Of a stretch of 64,000 nucleotides of DNA, positions 49,330 through 62,838 are shown one piece after another. A program made the translations under genes and the position numbers. Numbering within the stretch: position 1 is the first letter of the stretch; every line of letters begins with the position of its first letter. The DNA comes from Salminus brasiliensis (Eukaryota > Chordata > Actinopteri > Characiformes > Bryconidae): NCBI RefSeq assembly GCF_030463535.1, contig NC_132892.1, positions 27,212,269 to 27,276,268 of the forward strand, given 5' to 3'. The notes below the pieces were generated by a model that saw nothing but the letters and a program-made list of their open reading frames with translations, had not been told where the DNA came from and made no database searches.

Positions 49330-49826
49330 TCAGTTTTGGAGGTGACAATATAATGAACCTGACTGTTCGGTAGCAGTTTTGGGGTCTTGTATTGATCTGT
49401 TTTCCAGCTCTGTTTTTATTCTGCTGGATTTTCTTTTGAAGGATGAACAGCCATGTTTGAGGTTCACGGTTTGTCACTTCCATGTACTGAACTCTCATTA
49501 TTCTCATTATAATATGGTCCATATTATGTTTGTTCTTTATACTGATAGTTCTTTGAATTCTTCAGATGTTATATAAGCAGTTCACACACACCACCATAGC
49601 TAAGGTTTTTAGATTTCTTTACAGTGCAAGTGAATTTTGTGCAATTTAAATACAATCATTAGTTATTTTAAATCAGTGACATCAATCCTAGCCCATAATA
49701 TCTGCTATAAACACTTCATTATTATGTACAAAGCATTTGCATATTATGTGAGAAACAGTTCCATCTGTTGCAGTCAGTAACACAAAGTTCAAACTGTTCT
49801 CAAGTCAGCCTGAAAAATATTTAAAC

Positions 49827-52800
49827 TCAGTAGACTCGAATGGCAGCATATTCGGAGGTCTCCTCCGGATGAGTGACTCTGACTGGCGCCCTTGACTTCA
49901 CTTTGTGATTCAGAGAGGCGTACACCAAAGGATTGTCCTCATCCTCCACCTCCGCACTGAAACGGTCACACCTCCGGCCTGGCTTGGCTCCGTGACTGGC
50001 TGGATGTCTTCTGGAAGGGCCATCTCTCTGAGATGAGGCTCTAATAGGAGCATTACCATAGATGCAGTTTGATTCTGGACTGAGCTGGGCTGGAAGACTG
50101 TGGGTGTTGCCAGGTCGATTGGCCCCATGTACAGGTGGAGTATAAGAAGGCGTCTGAGCTGCACTGAACTGTAGACAAGAAGGAAATATTAGGTAGTGAT
50201 TACTAATGAACAGTTTTTGAGTAGAGCGCTTAGCTAGACAGAAACTATGGAACAAGATCAAAAATGAAAGTCACCGTCATATCAAAACCTTTTTATTTTT
50301 TATGCTCTCAAACTTATCATATTACTTACAAATACCAGATTACCTATATATTGTGAGATGCAATTTTATGCAATGCCTAATTTTACTACTTATACTATAT
50401 CTAACAACAAAATAATGAAATAATATTTACTTTTGATTGGTTTCTGTGATACAATTCTGTACAGAATTTTAAAACGTACATGAAGAGACGTACAGAAACC
50501 TTTTTTTTAATGCCCCCCGCCCTCCCGCCCTTACATTCTCTTTTTAAAATTCTCATTTCATTAAGCAAATTGCAATTGTTTTTGTTAAAATTCAAAAGAC
50601 AGAATTTAATTCATTATATTTAATTTTAATTATAAATTAAACCTTTGTTTTACATTTTGTTAAAATTTCAAGGTGACTGTTCCAATAGAAATGACCTCCC
50701 AAATGACCTAAAATGTAATTTTGTACATTGATTTTCATTAAAAGGTTTTTCACATCTTTTGTAAAAAAAAATTTAGATGTGGGTTTTTTGCAATGACAGT
50801 GATGACAAATTAAACAATATATAAAAAGTCTTTAAAGTTATCAGTTGAGATGTGTGTGCAGTTACTGTACCTGATTCTCAGCTATTTGCTCTTTCCTTGA
50901 CTGTTTTGTTCCTAAATTAATTGAACAGAACATCATGTCAGTAAAAACAATTTCCAAGCATCCAGTATATTATTGAATATAGAGTTCAGCATGTGGAGGA
51001 AATTGATCACTACATACCTCGGCACCAGATCAGGAGTAGAGTCACAACTATCACTATGAGGACCAGCACTACAATGCCACTGCAGATGTACACGTAGGGC
51101 CACAGCCAAACCATATCTGGAGGCTCACTTTGAGATCCATCTGAAACAATGAGTATTCGACAATGAGATGTTTTGATAAAGCAGTTGTTTATTATTTGTT
51201 TGTGAAATATGGTGCAAAGAAAAGTACTCTTACTTGTGGTTTTGTTTTCATTGCTTATAACTTCAATGTCTGTTTCAGACTCTGAAAGATTCAAGATAAT
51301 TAATAAACGTACATCTGTTTCAACAGCCATAAATGTTCTGGGTTATTTGTAGGAAGTATACATACTTACACACATAAGAATATAAACAGCATTTTGTGTT
51401 TACCTGTCACAGTCACATTGATATTATGGCTTTCAGTGGATACAGGTGCATGTGTCTGACACCTGTAAAGACCAGCATCCTCCATAGATAAGTTCCAGAA
51501 AGTCAGGAAAAACATCCGTTCATTCCTGTTATCATTAGTCCATTCTGCTGTTGTGCGAGTGTAATGGTTTAAAGGTGTGCATTTATTATTATCATCATCA
51601 ATTCTGCACCATAAAGCTGATACGTTCTTCCAACAGTGGGATTCAGCTATAACAGTACAGTTAATCTTCAGAGTTCTCTTTTCAGGAGCTTTCCACACTG
51701 TGCTCCGAGGAACTCTGATAGATGTAAGACAGTCCAACTCTAGAAAACAAAAGATGGGGATGGGGGAGGGGGTAGGTTGTACATTACATATAAGGTGTGT
51801 TTAGTTTAAAGTGACATAAGCCTACACACAGCTTACTACATAACCCAAGTAAACTTTATGCCCAAAAGTATGTGGACACCCCTTCTGAATATTGTATTTA
51901 GGCGTTTGTCACCTATGTTATTGATGTGTTTTTGAATTGATGTGTAAAATCAAGCATATAGCCATGCAATCTACACAGACATACTTTTCCAGCAAAATAG
52001 GCTGGACTGAAGATCACAAGGATCACACCACCTTTTCCACATGTTTGTCTGCCCTGCTAAAGCTGCCACAGTCAACTGTGAAAAGCTATTGTGAAAAGCA
52101 AGCATGCACAAAAGAAAAAACAAAAAAGGCTGCACAAACTTACAGAGAGGAACCAACAAGTGCATGGTGAGTTAAAATCAACTATCCTCATGTCATGAAT
52201 TGGGGTTGCATGTTTGAGCAGCTGCATATAAACCTAAGGTCACAATAGGCAATGCCCCGTGTTGGCATAAAGTGGCATAAAGCATGTTGCCACTGGACTG
52301 TGGAGCAGGGGGAAACATGATAAAGTGAGTGGATGCCAAGATAATACTACCAACCAGACTGCATAGTACCATTCTGTTAAGTTTGGTGAAGGAGGGACGA
52401 TATCTGGGGCCGTTTTTCAATGTCTGGGCGTCATGTACAGGTGGACTGAAGGGTGATGTTCATGCTAAAGCTAATAAATGTTTCAACATTTTGTGGAAAC
52501 TGTCTGGGAAAGACCCACTGACTGTACCCCTGTACACAAAGTGAGGTCCAAAAACGACATGATTTGACGAGCCCTGACCTCAACCCCACTGAACACTTTT
52601 GTAATGAATCAGAGCAGTGTTTCTTAACCCTGGCCCTGGAGGCACGCTGAACATACCTGATTAAGTGAATCAGTTCATTAACAAGTTCTTTCAGAGTATT
52701 AAAGCAGTGAAAACCGCTAAAATGTGCAGGGCAGGGTGCCTCCAGGACCAGGGTTGAGAAACACTGAATTAGAACATAGGGTCTTATTCACCCACCATCC

Positions 52801-55800
52801 TTAAGAAGAACCCACTCACGCAGTTTTCACGAAGATTCTGACATTTACTAATTTTTTTGTATTTTCCACTTTTCTCAAGAATAAATTTAGGAAGTTAATT
52901 AAGGAAAATGCTTGCTGAATAAGGCCTATGTGATCCAGTCCTCTTTTTTCAACATAAGTGTTGGACCTCACAAATGTTATGGGAACAAACTCCCACAGAA
53001 ACTCCAAAATCTTGTGGAATGCCTACCAAGAAGATAGGAGTGATGGCTTTTATAGCTGTAAATGTTCGGGATGGGGGGGAATAGCAGAGTGACTTGTGTG
53101 ACCTTACTGACTTGTGTTTAGTAGTGTCTAAACTTAGAGGTATCTTTGAATTATTAGTCTATTCAAACTAGCTGAGATTCTTGGGTAAATAGCAAAGCAC
53201 TTTTGTAAGTCGCTCTGGAGAAGAGTGTCTGCTAAATGCCTTAAATGTAAATGTAAATGTAAATATAGGTGTACTGAACAAGTGTCCATATACTTTTGGT
53301 TAAATTTGGTTAAATAATGTATAAATTAGCAGCACTGAAGTGATAAAAACAGTTTAGTTGGGACTATGCACTCTTGGTTCCCTACAGACCCTCCAAATCG
53401 ATGGTTCTGTAAATAATATTTTATGTAATGAAGTGTTTGAAGGTGAAGAACCTTTTAGAGTTGTTGTTCCTAATAATGTAAATGTTTTAGAACCCTTAAA
53501 GATTTTTTTGGCTCTTACCTAAGCCAAGAACAGCTTAGAGGTGTACACACCTCCACTACAAACTCGCAAAAGGAGCAGAAGCGTCATCTATTCATTTCTC
53601 AAAATCACACATTTTTGTGGCATTTCTTTCAGTAGGAGTGTTATGTACCATGAGCAGGGGGATAGGGGGCTGAAGGTTGCCCCCTCCCTCCCACCTCTTT
53701 CACCTTCATCTGAAAATGCACATCCTGTTTTCGGCACGCTGTTTTAATATTAGACAGCTTCCAAAGCCTTTAGAGCATGACTTCTCTCTCTGTTTCAGAA
53801 CAGAAGAGTTTCAGGAGAACTGAAATCTCCCAAGCATGACCTGTCTATTAGCATAATGTTCCACAGCTCAAAAAATAAGCAACAAACAAAACACAACAAA
53901 CACCCACAATAAACGGTACAGCTTTACTACAAGAATTACAGATGATTTCGTTGTTCAGCAAGATTTTACAAGCTGTAATGTAATAATTCAGTGAGATCTG
54001 AATTTATGAACCTGTGGTTAATGAAAAATGCACCATATCATTGACTTTAATGAGCAATTTAAACATACAGTACTATGAACATGTTTTAGGCATCTGTTGA
54101 AATTAGAACTGAAAAACTCATTATCTGGGCAGTAAGTGTTTGTTTGCTCAGTAAAACACTGATATTAAAATTAACATTAATAACATTCCTACAGAAAGTC
54201 GTGGTGGTTTTCCATCACTGTGTTCATTAAAACAGCTCCAAAGTTCTCCTCATGAAGTCTAGTATTATTTATAGTGATCATCCGATACCTGGTTTGGCGT
54301 GGCGTGACAGATAACACCACTACCTGCCAATGAGCTACCACACCACGTGGGAGACTGATGATTCCCGGTCTGGGTGACTATGCTGCGCTACATCAATAAG
54401 AGTCCTTGAGCAAGACTCCTATCTCTACATTGACCCACCTCTGTAATACGAGTAACCTTGTAGGTCGCTCTGGAATTCTGAAACCAAGCTTTGTTCTTCA
54501 GACTAGCTCACGAGATCTCAACTGAATCTAACCCTACACCTAACTCTAACCCCTACATTGACCTTACCTTTTAAGGTATTAGATTTGAAGTTTTGGGTTA
54601 GGGTCATGATTTAGGGTTCAATCAAGGTTAAGGTTCAATAGATATTCAGTTGAATGTCAGGTGAGCATCTACAAGACATTTATAATGGACCACCCAACTA
54701 AAGTGATACCGAATACCAACCAGCAGTGTGTTTTTGCCTGTAAACCACTATAGACTATATTTCAGAATAAATACAAATAAACATAAGTTTATTATATTAG
54801 TATTAAGAACATGCTGTTTGGAGTACAGTTATTGATAGGTTAGAAGAACACAGGTTCAGTTCCACCAGCAGCTCACCTGATCTACTTTAATGACCAACTT
54901 ATTAGATAAATTAGTTATGGGATGTGAACTGGTTTAAAAAACCATATATATATATATGTGTAGTCTATAATAGTATAGTCTAGTATAGTCTAGTATAGTC
55001 TACAATGTGACCGACTTATTAGATAAATATATATATATATATATACACACACATTATAGACTATACTAGACTATACTAGACTATTATAGACTACACATAT
55101 ATAGACACATTGCACTGTGCAGAAGATTAATGGCTATGGGAAATGATACTTGGGCTATTTATCCAGACATTAAGTGTTTGTTTATTTTTTTTAACTAACA
55201 TGAATAAACACAAATAAGCACATAAACAAAACTCAACGATTTGTGAATGTGAGTTGACTTAACCACTTCCAAAGCTATGCTCAAAGAAGGCCAGTATTTC
55301 CAGTTTCCATCCAACAACTAGTTTATCTAACTGCTCAACATTCAGGGAGCTACAGGTCTTCACTGTGATCTCTGTTTCCTTTGAGCACTCTTGAGCACGC
55401 TTGAACAGTCTTGGTGTAGTTGTTGATTTCGAGTAAACCTTCACGCCACATGTTGCAAACCTGACACAGGCATGCAAATTTCTCCTCTACATTTCTCTCT
55501 AGGGAGGCCTCCCAGGTACTTCATACCCTTCACTGGTTTCTGATAGCTGCCCGCATCAGATATAATACCCTGACACTGGCCAACAAAGCCAAAAATGCTC
55601 CAGCTGCTCCCTAACGTATAGCAATCTGTATCCGTCCCAAGAACAACCGAAGACCATGTCACGCTTTAAGTACGGCTTGGCTTGACCCACCATCTTTCAG
55701 GGTCAACCATGGCAGTATCCAGATTATTTTCTGTCCTGGCACAGAGATGGTAAAACAAACTCCCCTTGAGTGTCCAAACAGCATCAATCACCTGCTAGCT

Positions 55801-56154
55801 TCAAACGTAAACTGAAGACCCACCTATTCTTGTTCTCCACAGAAATTGTGTACTGCAAATCATTGTATTAGGGTTACTGGGTGCTCATTCTTGAAAGGGC
55901 CATGAGGCTCAAAGGTATCTTGATTTTGGAGTCTATTGACACTAGCTTTGGATTTTAAGTATCTGGATATGGGTGACAAACATGTACATGTAAATCTAAT
56001 GAATCGCTTAATAAAGTAGATGAGGTGAGCTTCTGGTGGAACTGAACAGATTCATACAGTAAACCTGAACCTGTGTTCTTCTGACTTACATAAAAATAAC
56101 TGTACTGTATTTGTATTTTTTCTCTTATATCATATTTTACAGGCAAAAACACAG

Positions 56155-56229
<75 letters not shown>

Positions 56230-56774
56230 CTATTATTTAAATTGGTCACATCATGCTGGGGCTATTTCTAAAGACTGCTTCATTTATTGTGCTTCTACAA
56301 AATAGGGCCTGTTTACCAGCATGACTTGTGATACTAACAAATCAGTGCAAAAAAAGGCAGGGATACGTTTTTTTAAATGAAATTAAATTAAAATTTTAAC
56401 ATAAGTAGAACATAACAGGGTGGTGCCCCAGTCTGGGTGCAGACTAGGCTAAATGTCACTGTAACACTTTGTAAACAATACATTTTAGGCGTTTACTACG
56501 TGTCTCAAAATGTATGTCTTGTGCTGTTTTTCAATTTCTTAGCCAATACCAATTCTTCACAGGAAGAATAAGATTAACTGGTTCAGGAATAAAGTCTCCC
56601 AAGTGAGCAACTGAGCACACAGACTTTCAACATTCAAAACCTGGGTGAATAATTAAAAAATATATCAAAAGAAAGGTGCAGGTAAGACTTACCTTCCGTA
56701 TTTGTCCTGGTTATGAGCAAAAGCCCCTGCAGGACTACCAGGCTGATAATCAAGTGGAAGACAGGGGACGCCAT
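49827..56774 (-). CDS. btla: B and T lymphocyte attenuator (BTLA)
   Basis: Inhibitory Ig-superfamily receptor of lymphocytes. Minus-strand exons, 5' to 3': 56774-56693 (signal peptide, MASPVFHLIISLVVLQGLLL), 51739-51404 (single Ig domain), 51281-51234 (48-nt stalk), 51140-51018 (transmembrane, YICSGIVVLVLIVIVVTLLL), 50911-50871 and 50168-49827 (cytoplasmic). The total is 972 nt, 323 residues, with all phases matching. The Ig domain has the BTLA cysteine layout: INC, SHC, LWC, NKC and LYRC. The tail holds CIYGNAP (YxN, Grb2-type), PLVYASLNH (ITIM) and SEYAAI (ITSM-like), in the order and with the VYASLNH text I recall from human BTLA. The position facing the CD200-like gene repeats the human arrangement. 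A diverged paralogue is possible, but the tail makes BTLA the best call. Confidence 0.9.
52615..52766. mobile_element. hAT-type MITE, 152 bp, with 8-bp target duplication
   Basis: The ends are CAGTGTTTCTTAACCCTGG and CCAGGGTTGAGAAACACTG, near-perfect inverted repeats. Flanks AATCAGAG (52607-52614) and AATTAGAA (52767-52774) match at 6 of 8 positions, which fits the 8-bp duplication of hAT transposons. The host sequence, read across the insertion, rejoins into the Tc1-like element. Confidence 0.75.
52778..52925. mobile_element. Second nested small element (TTATTCA ends)
   Basis: It begins GGTCTTATTCACCCACCATC and ends CTTGCTGAATAAGGCC; the ends are short inverted partners. It sits a few bases after the hAT-type MITE inside the same Tc1-like host. 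Confidence 0.5.
53095..53268 (+). mobile_element. LINE 3' end fragment nested in the Tc1-like element
   Basis: It contains AGGTATCTTTGAATTATTAG and GTCTATTCAAACTAGCTGAG, paralleling 55910-55950 of the LINE relic. It ends with CACTTTTGTAAGTCGCTCTG and an AAATGTAAATGTAAATG tail. Confidence 0.55.
54105..54293. repeat. Partial copy of the 33239-33690 element
   Basis: It shares TTATCTGGGCAGTAAGTGTT and GTGGTTTTCCATCACTGTGT with the intronic element at 33239-33690. A family 1 SINE follows directly and appears to interrupt it. Confidence 0.5.
54294..54475 (+). mobile_element. tRNA-derived SINE (family 1), truncated copy
   Basis: TTGGCGTGGCGTGACAGATA to GTCGCTCTGG. The B box is damaged (deletion before GATTCCCGG) and the distal tail is missing. 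Confidence 0.65.
54945..55102. repeat. AT-rich near-palindrome
   Basis: Left arm about 54957-55008 and right arm about 55047-55096 are reverse complements except for one ~5-bp indel. Each arm contains two to three copies of the 10-mer AGTATAGTCT or its inverse. The spacer holds GACCGACTTATTAGATAAA, which repeats 54892-54910 in direct orientation. Confidence 0.75.
55490..55990 (+). pseudogene. LINE relic, end of the reverse-transcriptase ORF and 3' UTR
   Basis: Broken frames include SFKRKLKTHLFLFS, a motif found at the C-terminal end of fish non-LTR retrotransposon ORFs. The 3' UTR-like GGTATCTTGATTTTGGAGTC follows. Stops and frameshifts show it is dead. Confidence 0.5.
56157..56224. repeat. 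TA dinucleotide run
   Basis: About 33 uninterrupted TA units directly after the right inverted end of the 1.4-kb element, within btla intron 1. Confidence 0.9.
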
Positions 56775-57164
56775 GAACAATCAACCGCCTTTCACCAGAT
56801 ACAGATGAAGTCAGGTGTGCCTACAGATGCAGGCATGGAGACCTTTGACACTTTCTATTCCCTATCAGACATGTATGTGAAAAAGAGCACAGTTACAGTG
56901 ACTGTTGTTCTTTTGTCCCATCTGCCATCAACGTTTCTCTTTCACTCTCGTAGTTCTCCTTTACGATTTGTGTCTCTAACAAGTTGGTTATGCTCATCGC
57001 CTGTGTGTTGTGGTTACACTATACCTTCATAGTCGCCCCAGCTCAACAGCTCCATCACATGGATCACGGCTTAACAGCAGATTCTCAGGGTTTCACCTAG
57101 GATCAGTTCTCGTCTTGGCTCTCAGGTTTCCAGGCCTGCCTATTTCTCCTGCATCCAACATGTC

Positions 57165-57300
57165 GACCATGGGAGAAATGGGCAGGCCTGATGACCTGAG
57201 CAACTTCGACAAGGGCCAAATCCTTATGGCCAGACAACTGGGTCAGAACATCTGCAAAGCTGCAAGGCTTGTAGGGTTCTCCTCTGGTCAGCAGTTGTAA
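57165..57300 (+). pseudogene. Tc1-like transposase relic, N-terminal helix-turn-helix part
   Basis: One frame reads DDLSNFDKGQILMARQLGQN then CKAARLVGFS, the first DNA-binding helix-turn-helix of a teleost Tc1-family transposase. It is truncated at about 57297. It lies between btla and the alpha-tubulin gene. Confidence 0.7.
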
Positions 57301-57450
57301 GTACCCAACCAACATGCTTGTGTGTGGCTCACATGAGTGGAACGTGGGCTAGGTGGGTTTCAGGTGGGCATTGAGCATCTGAGCGAGTTTGTACATGCGT
57401 TTTTACTGGGCCCCAGTTAGTCCCCCTCATTGCAGCCCACCTTAATCTCA

Positions 57451-57503
57451 CATGGGTCCCATCTGGACCCCATACGCAGTGAACAAACCAGATGGGACCC
57501 ATG
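57451..57503. repeat. Perfect 16-bp inverted repeat with 21-nt loop
   Basis: CATGGGTCCCATCTGG (57451-57466) and CCAGATGGGACCCATG (57488-57503) are exact reverse complements. The surroundings (57385-57520) look like part of a dispersed teleost repeat rich in GGGTCC and CCCATCTGG motifs. Confidence 0.75.
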
Positions 57504-57574
57504 TTAAAATAGAGTCCTATTCTATTAGCATTACTTCTCCTCAGGGATTAGATTAGCTGTGTGTGTATATGTGT

Positions 57575-57672
57575 GTGTGCATTTGCACATTTGTATCAGC
57601 AATGGGTGCAACTTAAAGTAGCTTAATGTGTTTATTAGAAGGGGTGTCCACAAACATTTGGACATATAGGGT
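57575..57672 (-). mobile_element. Repeat A fragment (left end, antisense)
   Basis: TGTCCAAATGTTTGTGGACA on the minus strand, with GCATTTGCACATTTGTATCA on the plus strand, matches the left end of repeat A. Confidence 0.5.
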
Positions 57673-57674
57673 AC

Positions 57675-59279
57675 ATGTAGTGGTTTGTGCTGGGACAACA
57701 AGCCTGATTCACAGTGGCTCTACCCGACCATCTCTTAGGACCCCCCTCCCCCATACCTCAGCAGGTCAGGGCTGCATTGGTGGTGGACCAACAGCTTATT
57801 AGGCAGCTGGTCGGAATGTCTTCACTCATCATTATAGAGATCATGGAGGCTGAATCTAGATCCCTTCTCTGAAGGAAAATAAACAACTGGGCCTGAGCCA
57901 AATGAGGGCTGGGTCTACCATGAGTGTCTGAAGCAGGATTAGTAATGACTGGTTACTTCCAGTCAGTTCAAGATGTTTATATTGTGAAGCTTTTAAGTGA
58001 CATCTGGTGGTCTACAGCAAATATAGCAGCCATGATGATTGGTTAGTCAAGCTGTGTTTGGTTCATTTGTTTTGGCTTTTTACTTAAACCCTGTGCAGTT
58101 TAATGACCTCATAATTCATGTGAATATGGATGATGAACACTGAACTGAGATTTGTTGGTGGTGTGGACTAGTTATTATAAATTTAATAATCTTTTAATAA
58201 ATATTTTAAGTCTTACTTCGACACTACGGTCTTCCTGCGCTGTGGCTCTTACCACAAAGTCACTAGTAGCCGCGCACCCTAATCTGACGTGCAGCTGGTA
58301 AACGACAAATGCCCAAGGTGTTCAAGTTGTTTCCGACCAAAACCACTGGAATAGAAATTATATTTTATTTACGAGCTTAAAAGGCTTGGTTAGTGCTTTC
58401 GTTTAATTCAGGCTAAATCAAGCTTTGCCAATTGTGTTAATAATAATTTATAATTTGCTAATTATTAGTAACATAAACAATAAGAGTCCTTGGGCAGTAA
58501 TACCAGGTCAGGGATGTGAATGGGCTTCACAGGGGCACCGTCGTTTAAAAGGCATTGTAGTAAAATAAATAAATAAATTAAAAAAAAATAATAATAATAA
58601 TAATAGAAGAAGAATTCACTTAATGAGCAGTTCATATCTATATTTATTTAATTTGAGGAAAAATATTAATAATAAATCCAGTGTCCAAGGCTTCCAAAAA
58701 ATACGCTTACCCAAAACCAGATCTTCCATGTTTTGGCAGTTGTCTGATGGAAATACTGACTTTATAGTATCTCAAAGTTCTTGATGTTAAAATGATTTTT
58801 AAAATAAGTTTCAGACCTCTATAAGTTATAATCTACAGATCAGGCAAAAGCAAGGACACCAACGAGGCCAAAACAGGCTTGCAGGCAGTGCAGTGAGGAA
58901 GGGCTCTGTAACCGATTCACGAAGGCAACTAAACGCTCTGGCTTCGCCAGTGTACAGACAGGACACTGCTAGGTGTCCATTACACACGGGCGGGGGACTG
59001 CTGTCTGGGTAGGCAGTGTTTCTTCCGTTTCTGACGCCCTCACTGATCTCACCTAGGGACTTAATTGAAAGGCCACGCCCCTCTAATTGCGAACACTCCT
59101 CATAAAGCTCCTAATGAGGCTAGTGTAGCGCAGCTGCATGGGGTAAGCATTGTCTTCGTGGCTGGTGAAGTGATGCAGTGCTGTGACGCTAATATTTACT
59201 GACTTCTTTTAACGTTATTATTACTGTGTGTTTTGAGACTTTGCAGATCAAGGCTGTCTCTCTGTTTACCAAGATTACG
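57675..59279. other. Intergenic region upstream of the alpha-tubulin gene
   Basis: No coding exon is supported. It holds AT-rich sequence, an AATA/ATA run near 58560-58605 and, near its end, the presumed tubulin promoter. btla and the tubulin gene diverge from here. Confidence 0.5.
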
Positions 59280-60956
<1,677 letters not shown>

Positions 60957-62830
60957 AATTGTTCTTGTTAAAGGTTCTTGTGCAGTGTTTAATTCTTAAG
61001 TAAAAGATGTTTTGCAGCAAATATGAAACTCTATTGGTCCATTACTGCTGTCAGATACACTCTTAAATTCTACTAACGGTTGTTTTGCGCACTACAGGGG
61101 CAACACCAAAGATGCAGGTTTAGTGGGTCTCTAGGACCAGGCTGGGGCCCAATACCATAAAGAATAGTAACAGGGAATGGCCCTTTCAGAAAGATTACAA
61201 TTTTAACCTTTTTATTTTTGGGTACCATATCTTGATCGATTTGAGTTTGTAGAATGTAAGTAAAACCTCAATTTTTAATTGGTGCATTTCCAAGGAGGAA
61301 TTGACCAATCTATAAAAATCTGTAATCATTTCAAAATGGGGTAAAGAACTTTTTGGGAAACTTTGCTTCTAAACTTTTCAGAAGTTATTGGGCTATTTGC
61401 ACACAATGCAATGCCTTCACATGTCCCATTATTTCCCCCCGTACACTGAGCTTTTTGCACTATACACATCAGTGGGCCTTACGCTTTAGGTGTAGAGGAG
61501 TCTGGCAATATCACAGAAGCATGTGCAGTAAACTCAGTGACTGATATGTTCATAGGACATGCTGACCACTGTGTTTTATGAAGATGCAGAATTTCCAGTC
61601 TGCAAGATTAGAGCTTACCACCAAATTGACAGTAAGAGCCATTAACTGTGTCTTCAGAGTCCTTAAAGCTCATCATTAATTGAGTGATCTTCACTAATGA
61701 ACTTTTTGGATGTGCCTCTCTGTCTGGATGCACAGCTCATGTTCAGCACTAATATGTAATAGAGCGCTGAGTGTTCACACCTGCTGCTGCACCGAATTCA
61801 GTCTGCAACTTTTGAAAGACACCAAAGGGAAAGGGCGTCTGAGACTTATGATCTATGACATAATTACAAGCATACGTTTGACTCATCATATAAAATGATC
61901 TTTCTTCGAACTGCTGCCAATGTGGCATCGTCGGGTAGCCGACACACTCAGAGGAAAGCGCCTCCAGCTCCAATTTCACCAGCTAACAGAAGCCTGGGCT
62001 GGCCAGTGTCGTGTTGTAGTGATTAGGGCAGACAGCACCATCTACCCACCCATAGAGAGCATGGCCAATTGTGCCCTCTTGGATGTTGGCTGCTGACGGC
62101 CGAGCTGCATAAAAAAAATAATAAATATGTATTGACAGAAATAATAGTTATATGATTAAATAAAATACCATGAAATACATCATAGAAAGTGTCTTTAAAC
62201 TCTCTTTAACTCTCATTTACTGTTTCTGTAAAGTTAAATTATTTCATTTTTTCTAATTGGCTAGACACATTTTAATCTATTAGAAAGGAGGTGGAGCGTT
62301 AACTAAAAACATCTGCTCCATTAAAGGAGCTCAAACTTAATTTTCCATTTAACTCAGATGTATAGAAAGCTAAAAAGGCCATAGCTTCAGGTATTTATTT
62401 TACTATGTTTTCTGGTGAGTTATTACACGTATTATCTTGATAAAACAATTTTTGTAACGTTATCTCAAGAAAACCCTGAAGAAAAAATGCAAGGTCATAA
62501 CCTAGTTTTCTGAGTGGTAGATAAGTCATTTAATATGTATATTCATTAAATTACACAGCTTTAAAAATGAGAAATTAAACAGAATCCCAGAAATTTGTGT
62601 CCAAGTGTATTTAAATGAAGACTGTTCGTGTTAAAACAGACCCGTCAGTATTTTTTCAGGATTCAACACTAGATGGAGACACTCAACACTGTAGGTGTTA
62701 ATTCTGCTCTGAGGATTCTGATATCACTGTTAATTGGATACCCCTAATAGAAAGCTGCTTGTCCTGTGTAGTTATATAGTCTAAGTGTTGTGATTGGTCT
62801 GTTTATGCTTAGTGGAAGAGCTGCACTGAC
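60957..62830. other. Region between the alpha-tubulin gene and the unknown gene
   Basis: No coding exon is supported. An AGTAAA variant polyadenylation hexamer lies near 60998-61003, about 40 nt past the tubulin stop. A segment near 61990-62110 (GTGTTGTAGTGATTAGG and GGCCAATTGTGCCC) looks like a decayed SINE. The rest is AT-rich. Confidence 0.45.
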
Positions 62831-62838
62831 TCTGTATC

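Larger units (their letters stand above)
51858..53303. mobile_element. Tc1-like non-autonomous element interrupted by nested insertions
   Basis: Its outer ends, ATGCCCAAAAGTATGTGGAC and GTGTCCATATACTTTTGGT, are inverted partners. The interior keeps CTGACCTCAACCCCACTGAA and CCAAAATCTTGTGGAATGCC, typical of these elements. It is split by three later insertions (52615-52766, about 52778-52925 and about 53095-53268). The whole stack lies in btla intron 1. Confidence 0.65.
54728..56152. mobile_element. 1.4-kb element with long diverged inverted ends
   Basis: GTGTTTTTGCCTGTAAA (54728-54744) is perfectly mirrored at 56136-56152. The next ~170 bases inward also match in inverted order, including AGAAGAACACAGGTTCAG, TTCCACCAG and CTCACCTGATCTACTTTA. 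Inside lie an AT-rich near-palindrome (54945-55102) and a LINE relic (about 55490-55990). A TA run (56157-56224) borders the right end. Confidence 0.55.
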
